7,375 nt of DNA from Gemmatimonadota bacterium (GTDB taxonomy: Bacteria; Gemmatimonadota; Gemmatimonadetes; Gemmatimonadales; GWC2-71-9). The notes under the pieces are model-generated. The model was not told the origin of the DNA and did not search any database. It was given only the letters and a program-made list of their open reading frames with translations. The stretch lies in the NCBI GenBank assembly GCA_025361465.1, contig JANYAG010000262.1:1-7375 (forward strand), in the 5' to 3' direction. A program made the position numbers and the translations under genes. Positions 1-6,310 of this stretch are shown here, in pieces (positions within the stretch are counted from its first letter, which is position 1; each line of letters starts with the position of its first letter).

Positions 1-1109
1 GTCCGGATGGCGTCGGCGATCGACGGTTGCAGCGCGGCCCCGCTGGCGTCGAGCCCGGCGTAGCTGTTGCAGTCCGCGATGATGCCGCCGTTGGGGGACG
101 GGTGCGGCGAGGTCAGTCGCGAGAGGATCCCGTTCTGGAAGACACAGTTCGCCTCCGTGCCCTGGGCGCTCCGCAACGCGTTGCTGAGGAGAATGCTCTC
201 GTTGGTGAACTGCTGGGTATAGCCGCTCAACCCCGTACTGACCGACAACGAAGGCAGCCGATCGCCCTTGGCGGCCCGTACGCTGATGGAAGCCGCGTCA
301 TGTTGTGCCTCCACGGCCTTCAGGGCCGGGTTCGACGAATGCGCCATCGACTTGAGTTGCGCAAGATCAAATGTCGGTTCAGTCAGCGGAAAGGACTCCG
401 TCAGCGTCATCGCGTCGACATCGGCGCCCGACGGGAGGCCCATCCGGCGGAGCAGCTCGATCTTGGCCTCGGTTTCGGCCTGCTGCGCCTGCAACAGTTG
501 GACGTCGGCGTTGGCCTTCGTCACGTCGGCCTGGCGGACGTCGAGCATGTTGGCCTGGCCGACCTGCTGGCGGGCCCTGGCCAGGGAGACGAAGTCCGAG
601 TTCCGGGCGACCTGCTGCCGGGCCACCTCGAGGGTCGCGGTGGCGCGCATCACGGCGAGGTATTGTCCAGTCACGTCCGAGATGAGATTTACACCGGCGG
701 AGGCGATGTTCTCCTGGGTCGCTCGCTCCTGGGCCTTGTCGATCGAGGGCGTCAGGAAGGTGCGCAAACTGAGTCCCCAGCTGGCCGAGAAGGAGTAGCT
801 GGAGGAGATGGTGGGCGAGCTCTGGTTGAACGTGGTGCCGCCGAAGGTCGACCGGCCCGCGCCACTGTAGCCGACGCCGCCACCCACCCCGAGGGTCGGG
901 AAGAGGGCTGCTTGAGCCGCCTTGACGACCATCCCGGCCGGCCCGGCATCATTCAGGGTCTGGCGGTAACTGGGACTGTTCTGGCGGGCCAGGTCGAGGG
1001 CCTGTTTAAGTGACAACTGCCGCGGGGCCTGTACCGCCGCCTGGGCACCGAGCGCTCCGGCTCCAAGGCAGAGCAGCAGACTGAGGGACAATCCGATCCG
1101 ACGCCGCAT
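1..1109 (-). CDS. TolC-family outer-membrane efflux protein, N-terminal 369 residues (runs off left edge)
   Basis: An open frame reads from ATG at 1109 on the minus strand to the left edge without a stop, so the C-terminus is missing. GAAGGA (1121-1116) lies 6 nt before the ATG. Residues 1 to about 22 form a signal peptide (Arg-rich start, Leu-rich core, then LGAQA). The family pattern LSLKQALDLARQNSPS follows at about 32-47. Residues 150-230 are Gln/Ala/Asp-rich helices (ARQQVGQANMLDVRQADV, then LLQAQQAETEAKIELLRRMG) typical of the alpha-helical barrel of OEP-type channels. The second repeat begins near 245 and includes NPALKAVEAQ and RLPSLSVSTG. TolC-type trimers form the outer-membrane exit duct for RND, ABC or MFS pumps or type I secretion. 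A segment near 305-360 carries two cysteines (322 and 347), probably in an extracellular loop (inference). The pump partners are not in the window, so the substrate cannot be inferred. The divergent neighbour is a sensor kinase. Confidence 0.9.
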   Translation of the reverse strand, partial: MRRRIGLSLSLLLCLGAGALGAQAAVQAPRQLSLKQALDLARQNSPSYRQTLNDAGPAGMVVKAAQAALFPTLGVGGGVGYSGAGRSTFGGTTFNQSSPTISSSYSFSASWGLSLRTFLTPSIDKAQERATQENIASAGVNLISDVTGQYLAVMRATATLEVARQQVARNSDFVSLARARQQVGQANMLDVRQADVTKANADVQLLQAQQAETEAKIELLRRMGLPSGADVDAMTLTESFPLTEPTFDLAQLKSMAHSSNPALKAVEAQHDAASISVRAAKGDRLPSLSVSTGLSGYTQQFTNESILLSNALRSAQGTEANCVFQNGILSRLTSPHPSPNGGIIADCNSYAGLDASGAALQPSIADAIR

Positions 1110-1142
1110 GTGCCATCCTTCAGGGTGGGGTGAGATTAGGTC
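1110..1142. promoter_or_regulatory. Short divergent intergenic region between the efflux gene and the sensor kinase
   Basis: Only 33 bp separate the two outward-facing starts (57 bp if the kinase begins at the ATG at 1167). It contains the minus-strand ribosome binding site GAAGGA (1121-1116) and a weaker plus-strand candidate GGTGAG (1129-1134), 8 nt before the GTG at 1143. I see no convincing -35/-10 pair on either strand. The two promoters must therefore overlap each other or lie inside the coding ends. Coupled control of the two genes is an inference from geometry alone. Confidence 0.5.
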
Positions 1143-4100
1143 GTGGGGACTTACGATGACCAGCCAATGAAGTTTCAGCCTGTTACGGTGATTCCCCGGA
1201 TCCCGCTCTGGATCGGAGTGGGGGCCGTGGTGCTCCTCGCTGGCGAGGCCGCCCTCCAGGCCACCTGGGGTTGGCTTGCCGTGGCCGCCCTCGTGGCCGG
1301 GGTTGTGACGGTGGTGGCCTTTGTGGGTGGTCGGCGGGCCGAAGGGAAGGGGCTCGTGCTCGGCCTCGTGGCGATGACAGGTCTGCTCGGGGTCGCCACC
1401 TGGCGGACCGGGCGGGTGGCGCTCCAGCCGGCAGTGGTGGCCGCCGATGCAGTTCAGAAAGCCATCGCGACCCGCGATCGGGAACTCCGGGCCGGGATGG
1501 CGGGGGCCGGCCGGATTGCCCGGTTGGCGCTCTCCCGCGTGGACACCTCCTCGCTCGGCACCCCGCATGGGCTCGACGACCTGCTGAGCGGCAGTGAGAT
1601 CGAACGGGCCATCGCGGTGCTCGGGGGTGACACCATTCTCGCGATCACCGGACCGCATCGGGTGCCCCCGGTGGTCGGCAGCGCCCCAATCCAGCTGGTC
1701 TCGACACCGTTTGTCCGCGTGCTGGTGGTCCGGACGGTGCAAGGCAATCGCGAAGCTCAGGTGACACTCCTCGTAGATGCTGCGCCGGGGGTTCCCGTCG
1801 CGAGCAGTTCGCTGGCCGACCTCGCCGGTGGCTGGAACGATCTCGCGTGGACGTGGACGGTTCCACGCGGCGAGCAACAGTTCCAGAACAGCGATGCCGC
1901 GGTCGCCATGATCCGCTCAGCAATGCAGCCCGTTCCCCCCTCCGCATCCAGTCTTGTGGTACGTGAAGCACGGCTGGCACGTTGGCTCACCGGGGCCGGA
2001 TTGGTGATCCTCGCCCTCGTCATTCTCCTGACCGCATCACATCCTGCTGCCCGTGCCGGGGCACTGCTGCTGCCGCTCTGGGCCTTGATTCGCTCCGACG
2101 TCGATACCGGCGCCCTTGGACTGCCGGCCATCAAGGCGCTGCTGGCGGCGATGGCCCTGTTGATCGCTGCCGTCGTGCTGTGGCGAAGGCCGATGCGGCG
2201 GAGTGCCATGGGACTCGCGGCATCGCTCCTGCTGCTTGGGACCGCGCCGCCGTTGATCGTGATGGTGGCGCGCTTCGTGGTGCCGAAGTCGGAGTCCGGT
2301 TCGCTGACCACGATGCTGGGCTGGGAAGTCGCGGTGGCGCTGGTGGCGGCCGGTCTTCTCGCCGTCGCGACCGCGCCGCTCCGCACTCCCGGGGATGACG
2401 AGGCCAGCCGCAGCTGGGGTGCGGCGACAGCGATCGCCTCAGCCTTGGTCGGAGTGATCGGCGTTGTGGCGTGGAGCCCGCAGGGTGTCGGGGGATGGCC
2501 CCTCTGGTACATCCCGCTCTGGGCGATTCCGCTGCTGTTGATGCTGCCCACCACTTCCCGGCGCACGCGCCGGCTTGCCGTCGCGACGACGGCCGCCGTC
2601 CTGGCCGCGCTGGCGACTTGGGGTGCGTCGCTCGAGAGCCAGATCGGGCTGGCGCGCGCCGACCTCGATCGCCTCGCGGCGACAACTGATACGGCAGCGG
2701 CGAGCGCGCTTGACTCGTTCGCCGTCGAGTTGAAGCGCGCGCACGTGACCCGCCTGGATGACCTCTATGCCGCATGGCGCGCCTCGGCGCTGGAACGGCA
2801 GGGGGTCCCCACGCACCTTGCCGTCTTCGGTGCCAATGGACAAGCGCGCGAGAACATCGCCCTCGATGAATTGAGTGTCACCTGGGAGCAGGACCTCATC
2901 CCAATGGTGAAGGCTGGCGGCGACAAGGCTCGCAGGGTCGGGCTGCCGCGCGGGTATGGTCACCACGAGGTGCTGATTGTCCCCGTGGCACGGGATACGA
3001 TCCTCACGGTGGCGATCGGTCCCCGTTCACGGTTGATCGCCCCGAGCCGATTCGGTCGCCTGGTGGGCTGGCGCAGTCCGGCGCAACCGCTGTACAGCGA
3101 ATCGGTGGTCAGCGACGACCCAGGCCACGTTGATACCACCGTTCGGCGCGGCAATCGCTTCGTGCGCCTGCAGCGCTTGGTCAGTGCCGGCAACGTGCCG
3201 CGCGTGGTACGTGCCGAGATCGCGATGTCGAAGCCGGAGCCCTATGCGGTTCGGGCCGCACTCGTCGTGTTGCTCGACGTCGCGGCGATCCTTGCACTCT
3301 GGCTGGCGATCCTGTATTGGCTCGGAGACTCACGGCGACTCTCGCCAAAGGTGCTGCGCCGGTCGTACCGACGTTCGCTCGCGACCACGCTCGCAGCGTT
3401 CTTCATCGTCCCGGCGCTGCTCTTCACCCTCTGGTCGGTGGTCTGGGTGCGACAGGACGCGGCCCAGGAACGCCTCGGCGAGGTACGCCGTACCTTGGCC
3501 GAAGTGGCCGACGTCGGCAATGGCTTCGGGATTGTTGGTGAAGGACGTCCGAGTCGCGACACCCTCGCCATCACCGCCGACAGCGTCGATGCTGAAGTGG
3601 CGATCTACCGTCGTGGCCGCTTGCTGGGAGCGAGTACCGGCCTGCTGGCGGAATTGGGCATTCTCCCGCCAGCGCTGGACCCTGCCGTGCGGCCGGTAGT
3701 CGGCGCGGCCGCTTCCTCGCTTCCTGGCAGCTTCCCGGGCATCGGCGTGCGTCTCGGCATCGAAGCCACCGCTCCAAACGGCACCGTAGTCGTGGCGGCG
3801 CTGCCGGGTAGCGATACCGCGCTGGCGCTCGAGCAGATCGAACTCGCGCTGCTGCTCCTGCTCGCCGTGCTCGGTGGCACGGCGGCGGCCGTGGTGGTGG
3901 CAGACGCGGTGGCGCGTGCGCTCGGAAACCCGATCGACACCTTGCGGCGCACGGCCCTCGCGATTGGTCGACGCGAAGCGGTGCCGGAGGTGGCAGATGT
4001 TCCGGCCGAGTTCGAGCCGGTCTTCAACGCCATCCGGCAGATGGAGCACGATCTTCGCGAGAGCACCGCTGAACTCGAAGCGGGTCGCTTGCGCACCGCG

Positions 4101-5066
4101 GCCATTCTCTCAACCGTGGCAACGGGGGTGATCGGTGTTGATGCCTCCGGTGCCGTGATGCACGCCAATCCGCGCGCCCGGGAGATTCTCGGCCGGGCAA
4201 TTACGGTGGGGCAGCCGGCCACAGGCCAGCTACCGCGCGCGTGGGAGACAATCGGTGGAGGGATCGTCCGGCTGCTTGGGTCGACCACGCGCACGCCCGA
4301 AAGTCGCGAAGTGGAGGTCGGCGATCGGCGATTTGACGTGACACTGGCACCGCTTGGGGATGGCGGTCTGGTCCTTGCGATCACCGATATCACCGAAGCA
4401 TCGCGCGCCGCGCGCGTGCTGGCGTGGGGGGAGATGGCGCGGCAGGTTGCCCACGAAATCAAGAATCCCCTTACGCCAATGCGACTGGGATTGCAGCACC
4501 TCCGACGCGTGCGTGCCGACAACAACCCCAACTTCCCGGCCCTCGTGGAGGAGACCACCCAGCGGCTGCTCAATGAGATCGATCGGCTCGACCGGATCGC
4601 GCGGTCGTTCGCCAGGTATGGCACCCCTCCTCTGGGTGAGACGGCTCCCCTCGAATCGATTGACCTCCATGCGGTGGGAGATGAAATCGCCGGACTCTAC
4701 CAGCTTTCGGCCGAGCGCCCAATGATCGAGGTGGTCGGGGAGGGGCCGCGCATGGTATCGGCCCGGAAGGAGGAGCTCGTCCAGGTCCTGCTCAATCTGC
4801 TGGACAATGCCCGCCAAGCCGGGGCGTCGAAGGTCCGGCTGTTGATCGGTGATTCTCTCCTGCGAGTGGAAGACGACGGCGAAGGGGTCCCGGCCGACCA
4901 GCTGGGCCGGATCTTTGAGCCGAGCTTCTCTACTAATACGAGCGGGACGGGGTTGGGTCTGGCGATCGTCCGGCGGCTGGTGGAGGGATGGGGGGGGAGC
5001 ATCGAGGTGGCCAGCACCCCGTCTAAAGGTGCGACTTTTTCGATCCGGTTTCCCGTCGGGGGATAG
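1143..5066 (+). CDS. Large NtrY-like membrane sensor histidine kinase (14 predicted TM, HAMP-PAS-HisKA-HATPase)
   Basis: This 1307-residue inner-membrane kinase should autophosphorylate a histidine and pass phosphate to a response regulator. From the residue pattern: TM1-3 at about 20-86; periplasmic region 1 at 89-279; eight TM at 281-495; periplasmic region 2 at 496-702; TM12 at 703-728; an Arg-rich cytoplasmic loop; TM13 at 745-769; periplasmic region 3 at 770-895; TM14 at 897-924; HAMP at 925-976; PAS at about 982-1085. The H-box QVAHEIKNPLTP (His1104) is the NtrY/AtoS-like form. The N-box is LLNLLDNARQA (Asn1218, Asn1222), G1 is DDGEGVP (1244-1250), the F-box is IFEPSFST and G2 is GTGLGLAIV (1268-1276). 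All ATP-binding boxes look intact. The protein is much longer than classical NtrY (roughly 700-800 residues). The GTG at 1143 has a weak GGTGAG site 8 nt upstream; an in-frame ATG at 1167 is the alternative but has no clear site. No response regulator adjoins it. The signal sensed is unknown. Confidence 0.93.
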   Translation: MGTYDDQPMKFQPVTVIPRIPLWIGVGAVVLLAGEAALQATWGWLAVAALVAGVVTVVAFVGGRRAEGKGLVLGLVAMTGLLGVATWRTGRVALQPAVVAADAVQKAIATRDRELRAGMAGAGRIARLALSRVDTSSLGTPHGLDDLLSGSEIERAIAVLGGDTILAITGPHRVPPVVGSAPIQLVSTPFVRVLVVRTVQGNREAQVTLLVDAAPGVPVASSSLADLAGGWNDLAWTWTVPRGEQQFQNSDAAVAMIRSAMQPVPPSASSLVVREARLARWLTGAGLVILALVILLTASHPAARAGALLLPLWALIRSDVDTGALGLPAIKALLAAMALLIAAVVLWRRPMRRSAMGLAASLLLLGTAPPLIVMVARFVVPKSESGSLTTMLGWEVAVALVAAGLLAVATAPLRTPGDDEASRSWGAATAIASALVGVIGVVAWSPQGVGGWPLWYIPLWAIPLLLMLPTTSRRTRRLAVATTAAVLAALATWGASLESQIGLARADLDRLAATTDTAAASALDSFAVELKRAHVTRLDDLYAAWRASALERQGVPTHLAVFGANGQARENIALDELSVTWEQDLIPMVKAGGDKARRVGLPRGYGHHEVLIVPVARDTILTVAIGPRSRLIAPSRFGRLVGWRSPAQPLYSESVVSDDPGHVDTTVRRGNRFVRLQRLVSAGNVPRVVRAEIAMSKPEPYAVRAALVVLLDVAAILALWLAILYWLGDSRRLSPKVLRRSYRRSLATTLAAFFIVPALLFTLWSVVWVRQDAAQERLGEVRRTLAEVADVGNGFGIVGEGRPSRDTLAITADSVDAEVAIYRRGRLLGASTGLLAELGILPPALDPAVRPVVGAAASSLPGSFPGIGVRLGIEATAPNGTVVVAALPGSDTALALEQIELALLLLLAVLGGTAAAVVVADAVARALGNPIDTLRRTALAIGRREAVPEVADVPAEFEPVFNAIRQMEHDLRESTAELEAGRLRTAAILSTVATGVIGVDASGAVMHANPRAREILGRAITVGQPATGQLPRAWETIGGGIVRLLGSTTRTPESREVEVGDRRFDVTLAPLGDGGLVLAITDITEASRAARVLAWGEMARQVAHEIKNPLTPMRLGLQHLRRVRADNNPNFPALVEETTQRLLNEIDRLDRIARSFARYGTPPLGETAPLESIDLHAVGDEIAGLYQLSAERPMIEVVGEGPRMVSARKEELVQVLLNLLDNARQAGASKVRLLIGDSLLRVEDDGEGVPADQLGRIFEPSFSTNTSGTGLGLAIVRRLVEGWGGSIEVASTPSKGATFSIRFPVGG

Positions 5067-5196
5067 CTTCCCGGCCCTCGGCCTGCCGTCCTTCAACCAG
5101 GCGAGGGCGTACGGCGTATCATTCAACTGAGCCCTCCCGGGCCGCCGATCCCCGGTGCCCTCCGCAGGGTCAACCTGAATACTGGGAGTTCCCGCT
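5067..5196 (+). promoter_or_regulatory. Intergenic region before the LTxxQ gene, with a possible -10 and a clear ribosome binding site
   Basis: This 130-bp gap holds GGGAG at 5184-5188, 8 nt before the ATG at 5197, which fixes that start. TATCAT at 5117-5122 is a possible -10 box, but no good -35 sits at the usual spacing, so a promoter here is tentative. A short GCCC/GGGC hairpin lies near 5132-5143. There is no T-tract, so I do not call a terminator after the kinase, and read-through transcription is possible. Confidence 0.3.
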
Positions 5197-5619
5197 ATGA
5201 AGTCACGTTTTGCACTGCTGGCGATGATGGTCATGGCTGCGGCCCCTCTTGCTGCGCAGGGCGGTGGTGGTGGCGGCGGGATGGGTGGCATGGGTGGCAT
5301 GGGCGGTGGCCGTGGCGCTCGCGGAGTCAACAATGACTCGACCATGACGGAGGTCCTGGGCCTGTCGGCTGATCAGCACACCAAGTACAAGGCCACCCTC
5401 GACGCCTTCAACACGGCGAACATGAGCCTGATGACCTACATGCGGGCACAGCGGACCGCGCAGGCCGAGGTCTCGGCCGATTCGACCGCGAAGCAGGTGG
5501 CCATGCGCGCCAAGCTGACCGCGGACCTCAAGGCCCTCTTGACGCCTGCCCAGGTGACCAAGTTCGACTCGGTGGTGGCCGCGAATCCGCCGCGGGCCCC
5601 GCGTGGTGGCGGCATCTGA
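5197..5619 (+). CDS. Secreted Gly/Met-rich LTxxQ (Spy/CpxP-like) periplasmic protein
   Basis: This 140-residue protein has a clear Sec signal peptide (MKSRFALLAM start, Met/Ala core, APLAA about 16-20, cleavage near 20-21). It is followed by a flexible stretch at 22-43 made of Gly, Met and Arg, including three MGG units. The rest is predicted helical and carries LSADQ (56-60) and LTPAQ (115-119), which resemble the paired LTxxQ signature of the Spy/CpxP/CnrX group. Members of that group act in the periplasm as chaperones, kinase-inhibiting adaptors or metal sensors. The stretch between the motifs (TKYKATLDAFNTANMS, then AKLTADLKALL) would form the helical hairpin. Methionines at 75, 79 and 82 and in the Gly-rich tail could bind soft metals (inference). 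GGGAG 8 nt upstream supports the start. It ends in PRAPRGGGI. Lying just after a large sensor kinase suggests an accessory role in that pathway. Family membership is by motif only. Confidence 0.8.
   Translation: MKSRFALLAMMVMAAAPLAAQGGGGGGGMGGMGGMGGGRGARGVNNDSTMTEVLGLSADQHTKYKATLDAFNTANMSLMTYMRAQRTAQAEVSADSTAKQVAMRAKLTADLKALLTPAQVTKFDSVVAANPPRAPRGGGI
5281..5307 (+). repeat. Three tandem 9-bp units encoding MGG inside the LTxxQ gene
   Basis: ATGGGTGGC occurs twice in a row (5281-5289, 5290-5298), followed by a two-base variant ATGGGCGGT (5299-5307). Because the unit is 9 bp, copy-number change would keep the frame and only lengthen or shorten the Gly/Met linker behind the signal peptide. A run of Gly codons (5260-5280) precedes it. 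Confidence 0.85.
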
Positions 5620-6176
5620 GTCATCGTTTCATCGTTGTCGCAGTGCTCTTGTCGGCCGGGTGTCGGAGCGTCAAGGCTCCGGCCCCGGCCGCAAGTGATT
5701 CCCCCCTCTCCGGCAGCACGGCCGAGGCGGGGCCCACCTCCTTCTCCCAAGTGACACCGGGTGACACTGCCGCGGTCATTGCGCTGATGCGCTCGGTGAT
5801 GAGCGATATCGACGGCGCCCTCGACGGATTCGAGCGGCGTGACACCGTTCTCGCCACCACTCCGGATTCCGAGCCCCGCCAACTGACCGTCTGGCTGGAG
5901 CGTGGATTGCCGCGTAAGCTGACCGTGTCGGAGCCCAGGGAGCCTGGGCACTCCCTCGCCGGAGAGTCGGACTACTGGCTCACCAATAACGAGCTGACCG
6001 TCGTGCAGAGCATGACCGACGCCTACGCACTCGATGCCAATCGGATCGTCCTGTGGACCGATCAGATGCTGGTGCCCGTGACTGGCTTCACGGCAGATCA
6101 GCGAATGGCGCGGGAGATCCTGCTCGTTGAACAGGCGCGAAAGTACCTCGCGGCGTTTGGGATGGTGCTGCCCTAG
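5616..6176 (+). CDS. Small lipoprotein of unknown function
   Basis: The frame is certain from the GTG at 5643 to the TAG at 6174-6176 (177 residues). From that GTG the protein would begin VLLSAGC, a lipobox with almost no signal peptide before it. Reading the same frame upstream gives SHRFIVVAVLLSAGC, a complete lipoprotein signal with basic n-region, hydrophobic core and lipobox. The only start-like codon there is CTG at 5616, which overlaps the upstream TGA stop (CTGA). I therefore extend to 5616; the GTG is the conservative choice. After the Cys comes a Pro/Ala/Ser-rich linker, then a mixed domain with beta-like stretches (RQLTVWLERGLPRKLTV, SDYWLTNNELTVVQS, NRIVLWTD) and a C-terminal helix (REILLVEQARKYLAAF). 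I recognise no named family. The tight junction with the LTxxQ gene suggests one operon and possible translational coupling. The product is expected to be envelope-anchored. Confidence 0.72.
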   Translation: MSHRFIVVAVLLSAGCRSVKAPAPAASDSPLSGSTAEAGPTSFSQVTPGDTAAVIALMRSVMSDIDGALDGFERRDTVLATTPDSEPRQLTVWLERGLPRKLTVSEPREPGHSLAGESDYWLTNNELTVVQSMTDAYALDANRIVLWTDQMLVPVTGFTADQRMAREILLVEQARKYLAAFGMVLP

Positions 6177-6183
6177 GAGGAGG

Positions 6184-6221
6184 GTGATTGGTGATTGGTG
6201 ATTGGTGATTGGTGATTGGTG
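6184..6221 (+). repeat. Heptanucleotide tandem repeat, 5.4 copies of GTGATTG
   Basis: Five exact units occur at 6184-6190, 6191-6197, 6198-6204, 6205-6211 and 6212-6218, followed by a partial GTG. It starts 8 nt after the lipoprotein stop. It is AT-richer than its surroundings and has no start codon feeding a real gene. Similar heptamer short tandem repeats are known in intergenic regions of cyanobacteria (STRR) and other phyla. It could vary in copy number between strains. No coding role is apparent. Confidence 0.95.
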
Positions 6222-6280
6222 CATCAGAACTACCCCACCTTGCGTGAGTAGCAAGCCCTGAAACCCAGCGATCTCACTAA

Positions 6281-6305
6281 CCTCGGGAGAAATTATTTCC
6301 CGAGG
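6281..6305 (+). promoter_or_regulatory. comM: Strong hairpin covering the likely comM ribosome binding site
   Basis: CCTCGGGA (6281-6288) is perfectly complementary to TCCCGAGG (6298-6305), with an AT-rich interior that can add a G-T and an A-T pair. There is no T-tract after it on either strand, so it is not an ordinary intrinsic terminator. The 3' arm contains GAGG (6302-6305), the best ribosome binding site for a comM start at 6311, so the folded RNA could hide it. As DNA it could equally be a dyad operator. Both roles are inferred. Confidence 0.55.
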
Positions 6306-6310
6306 TCCCC

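Noticed and set aside
27..1013. Plus-strand open frame of 328 codons at the left end
   Set aside because: It lies antisense to the TolC-family gene, which has a signal peptide, family motifs and a ribosome binding site. The plus-strand translation is Arg/Gly-rich with no recognisable domain, as expected for an antisense frame in GC-rich DNA.
4230..5345. Minus-strand open frame of 371 codons opposite the kinase C-terminus
   Set aside because: Its amino end is the antisense of the Gly-rich repeat (poly-Pro) and the rest is antisense to the conserved kinase boxes. It has no ribosome binding site or domain.
6184..6221. CRISPR-like array
   Set aside because: The units are 7 bp, directly abutting and without spacers, so this is a simple tandem repeat.
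5436..6254. Minus-strand open frame of 272 codons starting inside the heptamer array
   Set aside because: Its beginning is the array translated (repeated SPITNHQ) and the rest is antisense to the lipoprotein and LTxxQ genes. It is a typical spurious ORF.
6239..6255. CTTGC/GCAAG inverted repeat as an operator or terminator
   Set aside because: Only five base pairs around a 7-nt loop, with no T-tract and no known motif. It could occur by chance.
6281..6305. Intrinsic terminator between the lipoprotein gene and comM
   Set aside because: The stem is strong but no T-tract follows on either strand, and the 3' arm carries the likely comM ribosome binding site.
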